Positions 13,235-26,700 of a stretch of DNA of 64,000 bases are shown here, piece by piece. Position 1 is the first letter of the stretch. The number at the start of each line of letters is the position of its first letter. The stretch comes from Onchocerca lupi. Taxonomy: Eukaryota > Nematoda > Chromadorea > Rhabditida > Onchocercidae. The notes beneath the pieces are model-generated. The model did not search any database, was not told the DNA's origin, and saw only the letters and a list, made by a program, of their open reading frames with translations. Both the position numbers and the translations under genes were made by a program. The stretch is from positions 1 through 64,000 of the forward strand of contig JAOVVO010000323.1 of assembly GCA_028564675.1 (NCBI GenBank). Reading direction: 5' to 3'.

Positions 13235-16200
13235 ATGGGCGGTAGATGCTCAAGAAGAGCACCAAGTCCAACACATCCGAAGTTGTCTGATTTCCTTATC
13301 ATACGTTCTATTGGGAGAGGTACCTTCGGCAAGGTTTGACACTTTCTTTCACACTTTTCCTCTTAATCTAATAACTCATCTCTTCTTTGATTACAAAATA
13401 ATTTAGAAAATGAATACTTTTCTGATGCTGAAATATTGAGATTTTCTTGAACTCTTGCAGATTTTCCATAGTTTCTAAAAATATGTAAGCAATTCAAAGT
13501 TCGAATATTGTTGAATTAATCATATCGAATTTCTGTATTTGTAGAAGTTTGATCGTTTTAATTTCATAATTCATCTCTTGAAGAATTGAAATTAGTGGAT
13601 ATGTTTTTATTTCTATTTTTTAATTTATTACAGTGGTTATCTTGAATGATTTAAATAATTTTTTAGGTGTGTATTGCACAGTATCGTCGAACAAAGAAAT
13701 ACTTCACATTTAAGTATATAAATAAAAGGCGCTGTGTTCAACATATGATAACTGATAACGTTCTATATGAACTAAACCTACTGGCGCATCTATCACATCC
13801 ATTCATCATCAATTTATGGTTTACTTTTCAGGTAATTCTTTACTTTTCTTACCAGAATTCAAAGATAAATTTTGAAATTATTTCTCTCAAAAATCATCCT
13901 TTTTATTTTTTTTCTTCAATTTCGACTTGAAAAATTCATTTCATAAGATTAATTAATTTTTGCTCAAAATTTTTTGTAATATATTAGTTAATCAAACTAT
14001 GTTTCATAGAATTTTGACTAAGTGAGAAGTTTAGTTAATCAATACAAGCAATAAACCAAGAAGAGCATGTTTAAAAGATTATTTCAATAGTGATTTAGAA
14101 TAATACTTGACATTAAATGAAGTTATTGAAGTTCTTCTTCGATCATTGAGATGTCCCAAGGAAATGTATTCTTAGTCACCTTTCTATTTAGAATCTTCTC
14201 GACTGCCAAGTCGAAGAAGTCTTATTGGGTTCTAAACTGTTGTCTGATCAATCCTGAATTTTGCTAAGAACACTGCTGTATGGAGATTATTGATCGTCCA
14301 TGATATATTAATATGAGTTCAGAAACTAATTCTGTACGATAAAAGCTATGATTTATTTGAAATTCATTTTAAAAATTGTTATTTTAGGATGAGCGTCATA
14401 TTTATATGGTGAGCGACTTATTATTGGGTGGAAACCTAAGATACCATTTAAACCAGCAAGGACGATTTGCCGAGGATCGGTGAGACCTCATCATTCTATT
14501 ACTTGGCTATTTTTTCGTCATTTTGCATAATTTTCTTTTTCAAAAAAATATTTTTTCATTTTTTGCAGTGATTAAATTGACTGAATAGTTACATGTATGA
14601 ATTAACTATCAGTAAGCAGAAATAAACGATTGGAATGATATTGATAACCAGTGCTGCGCTAATTTCATCATCTTAATGACGAGAGAAAACACAAAAGAGA
14701 GCATCGATGAACTTTAGAAAAGACTTCATTGTATGCTTTTTGCCTGATGTGATTATTTCATGAGTTGGAGTTACAGTTCGAAGTTATACGTTTATGAGAT
14801 AGCACTGGCGCTCGATTATTTACATAAAGAAATGATAATACATCGAGATGTGAAGCCTGAGAATATCTTGTTGGATGATGAAGGTCATGCACATCTCACG
14901 GACTTCAATCTGGCCACGCGTCTCGCTCCCAATACTTACGCTACCTCAATCTCTGGTTAGTAAAATTTCTTGCTCAACTTCACAAAATCAGCCTTTCAAT
15001 CTATACATCACCAGCTCCTGACGATCTGTAACTCATACATTTTCGTTTATATTGACATGATGTGATAGAATCGACTATCGAACAGTGCTATTATTTTAAT
15101 TTTAATTTGTCAGTTTAATTAATCCTAGTTTTTTTTTTTTTTTTTGAAGGAATGAATCACTATTTATACCTTGCAGGTACACGGCCATATATGGCACCAG
15201 AGATTCTACTTTGTTCTCTAGGTTATTTGGCTGGCTATGATCATCGTGTTGATTGGTACTCCCTCGGTATTTGTTTTTATGAAATGCTCATGGGACGAAG
15301 ACCCTTTGAATATGCTGTCCATTCATCTTCACATCAGGTCAGTAATATTTTAATTAATACTTGGCAGTTATCAAAACTGTTGAGGATCAAGCAGTAAATT
15401 CGACTGATGTAGGATTTGAGAAGCCAGTTCAGAAAGTTTCAACCAGTTTTTATTCTCCAGTTAAAATTGGTATGCGAAACAAAATGTTCGAAATTCAAGT
15501 ATCCCACTGTTGCTCATTTTGACAATTATAAATTGTAATATATTTTTCCTTAAAAGTTTATAAACCGATTACTATTAAATAACATTAATTGCAATGCTTC
15601 AACTTTAATTGGATGCAATCTAATATTCTCACTTCAATTCCACTTCACTTCACTTCACCTCACTTGAATTTTGAACAAGCACTTTTCTCATACTGTTGCT
15701 TCTGATGTTTAATGCAAAATACTAATAAATAGGAAATGAATTTGGTCATAATTTCAGATGCTCTGCTTGATGAGCAAAAGCTTAATAGCGCTGCCGTCTC
15801 AGTGGCCCTCAGATCTAATTTCTTTCATTAGTTGTATGCTCAGGTATGAAGTTGGATCTCGAATAGCTTCATTTACAGCCTTCTCTCAACATCGTTACAT
15901 GGAGAGAATAAATATGAATGATGTTTTCGACAGGTCTTTAAATATGAATTTTTGAATTATTTCATCGCAAACTTTCTGCTGAAAATTTCTCATATCTCCT
16001 ATGTCTAATTTCATTTCAAATCTTAAGATTTTTTTCCTCAAAATTTTTATTTTTTTAATTTTTTTTAACATGCAATGAAAAAGAATTCCAACAAATTTTT
16101 ATTACTTCCAAAAAATAATTTAGGAAAACGGCTCCGGTCTTTATACCCCGTAAGAGTATATCAAATTGCGATCCAACTTATGAAGTAGGAATAGGCATTC

Positions 16201-16717
16201 TTGATAGTTCATCAACGAATCGTCAACGCTGTCGTATAGTTATCTCTAAGGAAGAGATCGAACAAAAAGTGAACGAATTTACTCAAGCATTCGTTTCGTA
16301 TAATCGAGAGCATCAATACCGAATGAATCAAAAAGTAAAGAATGCCATGGCTTTTTTAATTGAAATATGATTTAAATATTCCGACAGATGTTTCTTATTG
16401 GATTTCGGATTATTAATCCTGATTCTTACCTGAAATGATTTGCGAGATAATTTCTCTTGTCCTATCCATTATTATCGTTATCTTAACCAATATAAATAAA
16501 TAATCTAACCAATATAAATTATTTTAAAACAAAAAGCTATGTTTTACTTACAGATTCTTGTTGTAATAAATGAAATGTGCTGCTTTAAAAGAAAATTTAA
16601 TGCTGCATATCTCACCATGTATCGAATATAATATTATGAGAAACTAATAGTTTTAATTCTATTTATTTTCAGGAAGATAGAAATCAGTTGAAAGCATCTT
16701 CATTACAAATGGTATGA
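13235..16717 (+). CDS. Serine/threonine protein kinase, STK32/YANK family
   Basis: Eight exons (13235-13333, 13667-13831, 14388-14479, 14777-14955, 15177-15337, 15758-15933, 16124-16334, 16673-16717) give a 375-residue protein. I chose the ATG at 13235 because it gives MGGRCSRRAP, matching the MGxxxSRKPP opening of STK32 proteins, a likely N-myristoylation signal that would place the kinase at membranes. Seen next: the glycine loop GRGTFGKV; the ATP lysine in FTFKYINK; LLLGGNLRYHL; the catalytic loop HRDVKPENILLD; DFN in place of DFG, which is normal for this family; MAPEILL; and a C-terminal block VFIPRKSISNCDPTYE that matches the FIPNK..LNCDPTFE tail of STK32 kinases. Substrates of this AGC-related family are poorly known. 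The last exon is short and ends with a stop that overlaps a possible donor (GTATGA), so an extra 3' exon is possible; reading through the previous donor would instead stop at about 16370. The intron at 15338-15757 contains a CACTT repeat. Confidence 0.9.
15641..15665. repeat. CACTT pentanucleotide repeat
   Basis: Five CACTT-type units, one of them CACCT, lie in the fifth intron of the kinase gene. This is a simple microsatellite. Confidence 0.85.
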
Positions 16718-18797
16718 AATTCACCAAGTGCATTATACCTCAAAAAAATTTATAATATCTTCATCAAATTTGGTTTTATTATGTCCCCACGATTTTTATA
16801 ACAAAGAACCAACAAGGAGTTATTTAATTAAGGCTCGATTTATTCTATTTCTGAAGAATAACAACGATAGATCGAAAGATACTGCCGTTCTCATGATGAT
16901 GCAATTTATTTTGATATTCGTTTCCTCCGATCAAAATATTCCTAAATGTTTGATATATTATTATATTTGAATTTCGATCTTTTCCAATTAAACTCTGGCG
17001 ATTGTCTTTGGATCATGATAATTTTTTTTACATACTGCAGGACTGAATAGCATTTCTTGTAATCACTTTTTAAAATAGAGTAATGTTTTTTCATTCAGTT
17101 AATAAGTCTTCAAAGTTTCTTACAAGGATCGGAAGAAAAGAATTTTGAAACTTTATTGACTAGATATTTTTAGTCCAACAAAAAGCTCTAGAATTTTAAA
17201 GTCTGCCAATGCAATCACTCAGACAATTACATATATTAATAAATTATTTTTAAATGTAAACATTTGTATGTGGATATATGCTGTATACAGCAGCAAATAA
17301 AAATGTGCCAAACTTGTTAAAGTTCTCCAAATATTACATTTTGAAATCGAAATAACAAGCATTGAGTTGCATTTAACTTATACTGCAAATTGAAAATTTA
17401 AAAGTATTATAAATTATGAATTATCTTACTAAGAAATTTCGATAAGTTTAATTATTTTTCTTCAAAATGGTAATTATTATCAGAACAGATGTTATTGAGA
17501 ATGAAGCATTCGTAGATATTCACAGGTGACATGGAGTACATTTGAAAGATTGCAGGACAACCACGTAAATCAATTTCTGATAGGCCCAATGGATAAATTC
17601 ACGAAATAATCAATAATTCGAAAAAAGTTCCACTTTCATCGTAAATTACCTTCCTTCCGGAACTCGTGAAGTTACCTAACTAAAGTACGTGAATGTTACG
17701 CAGAGTGAAGAATTCAGTCGTTCCTTCTCTTTCTCTATTAAATTGTCCCTTATTTCCCACAATGATTTCCATAGATAAATCCGTGGGTATCGCTAATTTC
17801 ACTCCTCTGCCCGTGGATACATAATGCACACCCCTACCTACCCAGCCATCCATCCACAAACACATACACACACACATGCACATACATATACGCATACGCA
17901 GAGACACATATAGATACCCGATACATGCCCACACGCAAAATTGCCTTCCCATCCTGTAGCAGAGGCCGTGGGGATAGAACTCACCCACGGGCAATAAGAG
18001 TTTCCCTTCATACTTCCCTGTGGAGCTAGAATGACTGCTTGCCCATCGTTGTATCAGTGTACATTCTACCCACCCAGCCATCCTTTCCATCATCTGGCTT
18101 CTAAATTCCATTCGATCTTCCTCGAATGTGCATATTTGTGATTGTATGATGATGAGAATTGCCCACACCTTCCGTAGTTTGCCAGTCTAAGGTCAAGGAT
18201 CAACTAATCATATCATTTTCAATTTCTTTACCACTAGGCCGGGTATCAGGTATCCTTCCTGTCATTATACTCTGTGTCCCACATACATGTCTTCACACAT
18301 GGGCACATTTCCGCTTCATCGATGGATCATAGCACTTTGCCAAATTTATAGATCTATAGGAAATGTCATTAATGCCGGAATTCTTGACTAGAATCATCCA
18401 GTGAATGATGATCATTTCTATCTGTGAAACAAAACCGTTATAATGTAGTGGTGGTCAAGTGAGAATGAGTGAATATTTATGGAGATGCGAAGTAATATGT
18501 CCAGGCTCCGATTACTTCGACTACTCTTTCAATGTGAGCTATTATGGATGAAAAATCTGCGATTCACACGACATATCATAGCTATTAGTGGCATGATCTT
18601 TTATCTTGACTTGTGCTTGTTGACAACTACTATTGCAAAATTGCAATTTCATCGAAATAGCGCAATTGTTTTTTGTCATCAGATGAAAATTATGCGACAG
18701 AAGGAAGTAAAAATCGTCTGTCGTATTATGGATAAAGTGAATCGTGAGTGTCAGCATCAGCGTTAAGTAATTAATCGTATTTGTTTGCAGATGTTCG
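16718..18797. other. Intergenic, with a CA/CATA-rich, GC-richer patch
   Basis: No gene is supported. About 17680-18330 is visibly richer in G+C than its surroundings and includes an irregular CACATA/CACACA stretch (about 17866-17915). This makes a 162-codon minus-strand ORF that I judge to be chance. A TTTGCAG at 18784-18790 is a likely trans-splice acceptor for the next gene. Confidence 0.5.
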
Positions 18798-21590
18798 ATG
18801 AGTCCATTAAAGCCATCAACTATGAAAAATGAAGGAATGAGCTTATCATCACAGCTATTAACACCATTGATCGATTTCGGAGAACCGGACGAGAAGAGAA
18901 CTCGACGAAAGCCGAATTTTACAGTGCAGGAGAGAATGCATCTTGCGCAATCGTACGTAGAGAACTACGAGGAGTACAATCGGGCAAGTCATTCCAGAAC
19001 TATTAAATTAAGGGAGAATCATCGAAGAGTGCTGCATATGCACTGCCTAAATAAAGGAAAGGGACCAGTTTTGGCCTGAACAGTAAGAACCGTGAGAATT
19101 CTGATGAAGTGGTGAAAATGAAATTTGAGAGCAGTTGGAAGAATTAATGACATTTGATGATGAAGTATAAGAAGTAAAAAGAGATAGATGAAATACTGAG
19201 ATTACAGGAACATTTTCGATTACCATCCTTGATATTATGACACTGGTGATAAGTACAATCAAGCATTAAAATATAATCTTTTTAATTATGAGCCTACGAT
19301 TGACAGAATGCTAGAAAATACAATGAAATATGTTTCTATTTTTGCATTTGTTAGGGTTTCACACCTATAACAAAAGGAGAAGCTAAAATTGGACGTCAAC
19401 GTTTGCTTGAACGATGGGCTGCTGAGTTGTCCTGTTTTGGTATCGTTGAGCGGACGCCAGTTGAAGTTGAACAGAAAATAAGGTATATTTGCATATATAT
19501 TTTTGCAATAAACTCACTGATTTTTCAAAATATAGCAATAAATTCAACTTTTATAATATTAGACGAACAGTACGATAATAATGATTTAAATGCTAACTTG
19601 ATTTTCGTGGAATCTTCTGGCCGTAGTTTTTGGAGAAAGAGTTTTCTCTCTTGAGATCAAAAACAAAAATGTATTCTGCTTTTTTATTTCCAATACGGAT
19701 AGCTTACTTGAATTAATTATTGCCTGCAACCACATTTCGATATCAGATACCAACGACTCGTCAACAGAATTTATCTAATTATTGGAGTGCCTAATGATAA
19801 GTTCTTCAGTATATTCCTAATGGAATAATCATGATATATAAAATGATTGCTATGCATGGAGTGGTAGTTGAAGTGAGCAATGAGATAAAAAATCAAAACT
19901 GTGAATATCTGCAGAGATTACATGAAAAAAATAGCAATGAACCGAAAACGAGCAGTGAAAAGAGCTATGAGTCCTCCGTGTCAATTGATAAGTTCCGTTG
20001 TTTCGGAAAGTTCCAGCGTGGATGATTCAACGACAGACGATTCGCTAACTGCGTATGCTGGCTTCTTATTAGAACAGCATAGAGCAACTCAAAATGATTG
20101 CACTGAGTTGGTTGTTAAGCTTTTCAAGCAATTTACTTTTGAATGCTACTAGGTTACCTAAAACTTGACTATTAAAAGATGAATGGTCGTAGAATTGTAA
20201 AAATATAAAACTGGAGAAGTTATATATGAAGTTCTGCGTGTATTGTGATCCTTTATGACCAAAGTTGAAAAAATCTTGGTAAATTTGGGAACACAACTGT
20301 TTTCTTCATACAAGGCAGGACATATACTTTTTAAGTGTATATATTTTGGAATTATATAAGATTATTGCTTCTTCATCTGAATATAAACGAAGTGCGATAG
20401 ATGTCCTAATAACTTATTAAATTATATTTATGCCGCTTTCATATAATATATATTGGTAGTCTAATAATCTTTATCGTAATTCAACTTTCTATTCCAATTT
20501 TGTTTCATAAATTCTACAGAATTTTTTTGTCATTACTATTCATTTAAATAAGCTTAAAAGGAAGTTTTAATAATAAATGATATACAGAAGATTAGTTTTT
20601 CTTGAGTTTATCTAATTCACTCGGATGAGTAAAAAATTATGATGCTTAGTGCTCATTTCATAAAGTTAGCAGGTGTGGAAGCTGTTCATCTTTTCTTGTT
20701 ATCACTTCATTTCGAACTGCTAACTAAAATTTTTGCCTATTGTTATATTCGGATGAGTGATACATAATTAGATCATCTTTGCAGGAATTTTGAATCGCTG
20801 AGTTTTGCAAACAGTAGCAATGATGTCGAGGAAATTAAACCAATAATGGATGAATCAGCAAACAATACTAGAAAAAGTTGTCGTAAAAGGTATTAGAAAA
20901 TTTCTATATTTTTCGCTGGCAAATTTCTATATTTCCGAACGAAGTTTAAAAAAGAGAAGTACAGATGGAAAAAGCATATCTATCTATAATTCGAAATAAC
21001 TTGGTAAATAATAATGATAATTTAGCTGAGCCACTTATATATGAATCTATTCAAACGGAAATTTATAGGGTATCATAGAAATCCTGATATTTGTTTATCA
21101 GTATTTTAAGATACAAGAGAAACAAATGGAAAGATTGTGGAGATAATTAGTTTAATAAATGGTTGTAATATTTGAGAAATATTGACTTTTCAGGAAAACA
21201 AGCGATATGAGTCCACTTCCTAATAAAAAGGAGACATCGATGGAAATGATAGAAACCAATGCTGAGGTTGTTCCTTCGTCATCAGAGGTGCATAAACAGC
21301 AAATGGATTTTGGCCGCATTGATTTGGCACTGAAAACTGTATATGCAGAAATTGCCAGGAAAGAACTTGAAAAGAAGACACTTGAAGTGGAAACAATGAG
21401 GATTAACTTAGAAATCAAGAAACTTGAATTAGAAGGGAAGAGGCATGATGTGGAAAAAAAACGACTCGAATTGCAAAAAATGCAACGAAGTGTTGTTAGA
21501 GATTCGCTAACAATCAGATCAAGTGAAAGTAGTGGAACTCTCCAAGATACACTTCCCACTGATCAATTTGATCTTGAAATTGAACATTGA
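18798..21590 (+). CDS. Myb/SANT-like DNA-binding protein with coiled-coil tail
   Basis: Five exons (18798-18983, 19355-19482, 19915-20052, 20785-20889, 21194-21590) join to a 317-residue protein. The ATG lies 7 bases after a TTTGCAG, so the mRNA is probably trans-spliced. Residues of about 38-115 form a three-helix Myb/SANT-like domain of the type in NAIF1 and zeste-related proteins: RRKPNFTVQERMHLAQSY, then a helix ending ERWAAELSCFG, then RTPVEVEQKIRDYMKK. A Ser/Asp-rich linker follows. The last exon is a long charged heptad-like helix (RKELEKKTLEVE ... KKLELEGKRHDVEKKRLEL), likely a dimerising coiled coil. The first intron fits only with a GC donor (CGG|GCAAGT) and AG acceptor. Exon 3 has an alternative: ignoring the GTATGC donor at 20053 it runs to a stop at 20152, giving a 183-residue form without the coiled coil. 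Likely a nuclear transcription factor; targets unknown. Confidence 0.75.
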
Positions 21591-23787
21591 AATCTTTGGG
21601 TTTTTGGGTTGACCTTATAAATTATGTCACGTAGAGTTAGCAATGTATCTTTTTTGTAGTAGAATTTCATGCTAGAATAATTGAACTCCTTAATTTGGTT
21701 TTGTTAAATTTGTATGCTTTTGTTTCAATTACTCATTCCTAGACAAATTCAGAAATACTCCGTATGATCGTCTAAGTATTCCAGAAAATTTTAAATACCT
21801 AATTGTTTTTAAAGACTATTCTGGAAATGACATATTTAAAAAGCGAGTTTAAGAAACTATTCATGATGTTAGAAATTAAACAATTAATTCATAACATCTA
21901 AAAGTTCATCTGAATAATAATCTCATTTTGATTGTTTATAGAAAGCCTCGAGCTACGAGTAAATTATTTTTCAAGCTATTTTCAAGCTAAACCTGAAACA
22001 ATAAAAAGACATTTAAGAACATTTAACTTGACAGTCCTGTGCTCGAAATGCTATATTGGGAGTTTTGTAATATAGCGAGAAAAATAAATACGAATTTACT
22101 TCTTCGAACTCATCTGGACATCTACCGTTTCATCCATGCTGTAATCAAATTTTAATCTGATTTCTTGATTTTTATTCTTCTTAATTTCTACGCTGTAATA
22201 AATCTTATGGATCCCTTTCATTCAAATTAATTAGACTGTTCTTCCTGGATTTCAGGGATTGGAAAATTTTAAAAAACGAAAAAGATTCCCTTGAATTTGA
22301 TGAAATAAAAATGATTATATAACGGCACTAGTTATCCGGATCAGTAATACATGAACATAGCAAATTCGAGTACTTTAATGCTTGATGGATTTCCACCATT
22401 GATTGTTAAACTGATGATAACTTTTCACTGGTTTTAGGAGATCACTCTGAGATATTTCAAGTTAGTTGGAGAATCACACCATTAACTTTAAGTTAGTTGA
22501 GGAAATCACATGCCATTTTATAAATGAGACTCAAAATTAAGATTTCGGTGCTGATTAAAGCATAGATACCTTATTAATTGTGCTGCCAAATGTTCGAATT
22601 CTGACAGAGAAAGATACATTATGGGACTTTTTATTTCGCTTACAAATTTACATGACTGATTTCGAAAAATTCAAAAGTTATGAAACTAGAGAAGTAAGAA
22701 AGTTCGAGAGTAAAAGACTGTTTCCAATACAAAAACTATTTTTGCTATTTTCGGTCGCATCGCTAATAATTATCACAGGCATTCCAAATATCACAGATGG
22801 CATTTTTTTAAAAGTCAATGCGTGATCAAAATGGAATTTGATAATCTCATCAGATACTGAAAAGTTAGATGAGTTCGACTAGTAATCTGCATGTAACTGA
22901 TTCATTAGCCAGATGACAGTGATTAAAAAGCCTTCTTATCTAATCACAGCGATTAAATCAATTCATGTAAACTATCGCTAATGAAATACGTAAAAACAAA
23001 ATGCACAAAGTAGCGACAAACCATCGGTACTCACCGCGAAGCCGCGGGTAATTTCACCTTCCCTAAAGCAGGTTGCCGGCAATGAAAATTGAATCCATTG
23101 TTAAATTTTCACGGACCTTATTAAAGAGAGTGTTATTCATTCATTGGGTTTGCAGCATACAGTTCGTTTGCAGATATGAAGGGAGTAATTTGAGTCTGGG
23201 ATGAAAATAGAGGAGTGACGGTGAAGTTTTATTGATCTGTGAACTCTAGGTCAGCTTTCGATCATCATATCATTGAAATAATGTCAGCCATAAGGCTCAC
23301 CTACTATAACGATGTGAAAGAATGTGAAGCAACAGCGATGTAAAAGAAGGTGAAGCAATAATTACTTCCACATTATTTATTAATAGTCTAATATTTTTTC
23401 TCTCTTGTATATAGCACGACATACTGGGATAGGTGAACTTGTTTAATTATTTCATTCTTCGCACCGATTATAGGGCGCAAATCCGTAATAACTGGGGCAA
23501 TACTTGTACTTCAAAACGAGAGCAGTAATGACAATTTTGTCTCATTATTTTTTCCATCTCATTATTCTCACTTTTTGATTTAATTAACGTAGAATGAAAA
23601 TTAAAAAACATGGTGATCCATTATGATTAATCCGCAAAATCACGCAATGTGTCTCTCTATTTTAATGACTCATTTTTGTTGTTCTCTTTGTTATTATATT
23701 TTGCATCTTTCCTTTTCTGAATTTGGTTAATGTTTAGGATATATTAAAGCTCTCAATTAAAGGTAAAATACTATATTCATTTTTCAG
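21591..23787. other. Intergenic, no gene seen
   Basis: AT-rich DNA with chance ORFs only. A GC-rich islet at about 23015-23080 contains a perfect 5-bp stem with an AAGC loop at 23034-23047, and a short near-duplication (GATGTGAAAGAATGTGAAGCAA / GATGTAAAAGAAGGTGAAGCAA) lies at about 23311-23360. Confidence 0.5.
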
Positions 23788-26700
23788 AATTTTGAGGAAT
23801 TTCTTTTACAAAATAGCTCTATACATTCCAATGAAAATGAAGAAGGACAGTCTTGCATTTCGTTTTATGTAAGTAATTTGGGCGGCTTTTGCTGAGAAGA
23901 ATTTTGCAGTTTTCAAGTTAATATATAAATTTCTTAGATATCGTTTATATAATACCAACTGCTTTGGTGCATGGTATACCAAGCGACAACTAAACAGAGC
24001 TCATAAAAAACGCCCAAATGGACATTCCTCAGTTGCTACATTTACATATGGAGGTAGTTATTGAAATTTTTCCATAGTTGGGATATTTTTTATTTGGGCC
24101 AAATAATCAAGATTTTTTGATAACTTGATGTCCGATAATATCGTTTCTGTATTATGCATGCATTCGTGCAATGTCAGTGAAACATTTCTAATCAATTTTG
24201 GCTATGCTGCTAATGATAATACTTTGGTTATACTGCTGATGTTGATTAGTAGGTTTATGAGTAATAATAAGGAACGTGAGAAACTGTACATGTGATGATA
24301 ATCTCAACAATCCACTAGGTGTAATTTCAGATATCATTGTAAGAGCAGTTCCACAGAACAGGGACAATTACAGTTATATGGTAATTTGTAGATCAACTAA
24401 TGATTGTGTTGTTATCGATGTTGGTGATGCACAACCCATATTGCAGTGTTTGAATGATGAAAATAAGATACCTCAAGCAGTACTTGTCACCCATAAACAT
24501 TGGTTCTGTTTTATGCATTTTTCATATAATTGAATTTAAGGAAATATTTGGAACTTTCAAAATCTTAAAAAAAAAGTATATTTCATTCATTTTTTTCTTA
24601 AGGGATCACTGCTACGGCAATAAGGAACTGAAAAAAAGATATAAGAAATTGAATATTTATGGTGGCGAGATTGATCGGCCTGCTGATGTCAATATGTAAG
24701 CTTAAGAAAAGCGAATACATTTTTCTGAATTTTTAGCAAAATACTAAATATGTCTGCAGCTCGTCAACACTTCCAATATCCGATATAGCAGATAACAGGA
24801 AGTGTTTGGAATTCTTCCGTCTTAACTTCCCTTAATAGAGCAGTTTTTTTAAACTGACAGGATTGCTTTTGCAGTAACAAATTATTCTGTTCTAGTTTTA
24901 ATGGTTTATGAAAAACCACGTCGATTTTGTCATTTTCCAGATATGTTCAGAATGAAAGTTTGATCCAAATTGGGAAGTTACATTTCAAAGCACTGCACGT
25001 TCCTGGACATACTGCTGGCCACATGATTTATGCTTTGCAGCTAAATAATGAACTCAAATGTTTATTCACGGGAGACTTCTTATTTATCGCTGGAATAGGT
25101 ATATCTATAAATATGATATAATTTTGTATTGATCACGTTTAAACCTACAAATTTTGCTGTATTCATTCTATTTATTCAGATTATGAGCAAAATTTAAAAA
25201 AAAAAAAAATTTGGGAATTATTTAGGTAAAATTTTCGAAGGAAGCACCGCACAAATGATCAGTTCTTTATTGAAGCTGAGCGATTTTCCGCCAAATACCA
25301 TTGTTTTCCCTGGCCATGAATATGCGAACCTTAATTTATCTTTTGCTTTATCATTGGAAAAAGATAATGAAGAGCTGAAAGCAATGAGCAAAGCAGTGCA
25401 TGAAAAACGGGCTGCTCATTCACCCACAGTAAGTTATGCAGCTTTCTGAATATTCTGTTAAATTTGGATTTTTTTTGAGAAAAGAGAAGAAAGGAAGATA
25501 TTAATATTATGCTTATTGTTTCCTGAAAAGTTTCGCAAGATTATTTGACTACCTTTGTTCATGCCTTATGCAAAAAGTATTATCAAGGAAAATCAGTAAA
25601 ATCAAATATGTAATGTTAATACAATACTTATGCTCTTATATTTGAGGATTTTTTCTGCGAAATTTAAGAAAAATTTTATGTTATATCAGCTCTTTTTTGA
25701 ATTCGCTGTCATTTTCTTACTTTCTTCGAGAACTCCAATTATGTTTTGAATTAATAAGGATTGAGCCTTATCTTTTATCTTACTTTTAATTTTCACTTTT
25801 GGATTCAGCAAGACTCATCTGATTACTTAGTCCTTGCGACTATCTGCATATCTTTGGCTTATTGCTTCCTACTAAGATGGAAAATTAATTTGGTTGATAT
25901 TTCTTGCATTACGTTTTAAAATATAGCAGTATGTCCTCGGATGATATAAATTTAGCTATGGACTAATTAATGTCTTCCTTGTTAATACTACTGTAAATTA
26001 TCCTTTATTTTTTTTCACGTTTCTGTGATTTGTTTCCAGTTAACATCAATATAAATCCTCGATTTTAGCGGCGATTTCCATATTGACTGTTATAGATCGT
26101 CAGAGATCGTCATAACTGCTTTCCAGAACTTCTAAAACTTTAAGGTGTAGAGGTTTGAATCTCAAATTAATGTCATTCTTCATCATCCTCATAAACGAGC
26201 GAGTTCGGCATTTAATGAAATCACTCTAGAAGTCGAGAAAGTATTTTATATTTAAGCAATTCCTAGCTTATCAAAAAAAGTATGAAAAAAAAGAATCGAA
26301 ATATGCACCTTAACTGTTATCTCTTGATATTAAATGCAGTGTTTTTTAATTCCTTATAGTACTGTATTTTTTTAATGTTATTCATCTTCTGCATCAGATT
26401 ACGTTTGTTTTTATCCTTTTTCTCTTCTTGTTCTCTGTAGAGCGTTTTAATAGTTCCCGCCGTCAAAATGTCCTGAATAAGTGCGATTATTCGTTTTCTT
26501 AAACTCATTAGCTTCGATTTTTCAGGAGAATGAGTCTTTTCAGAAATGAACATTTGAACGCATTGTCAATTTCATTTACTATTCAGTTAGGTATAAATTT
26601 CAATATTTTTTTTCACATGCTAATGTTAGCAAGCCGCATATGTTATTCACTTAGGCAATGTATTAGTATTTACTGCTGTAGCATTCGTAAGACAGCACGA

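Noticed and set aside
16728..16970. 80-codon plus-strand frame after the kinase
   Set aside because: Begins within the likely 3' UTR of the kinase and has no kinase-family similarity or clean acceptor.
17680..18168. 162-codon minus-strand open frame
   Set aside because: It lies over a CA/CATA-rich, GC-richer patch; the product is dominated by MCMCVCMC-like low complexity with no domain, no splice partners and no nematode-like start context.
21152..21559. 135-codon minus-strand frame
   Set aside because: Antisense shadow of the coiled-coil exon of the SANT protein.
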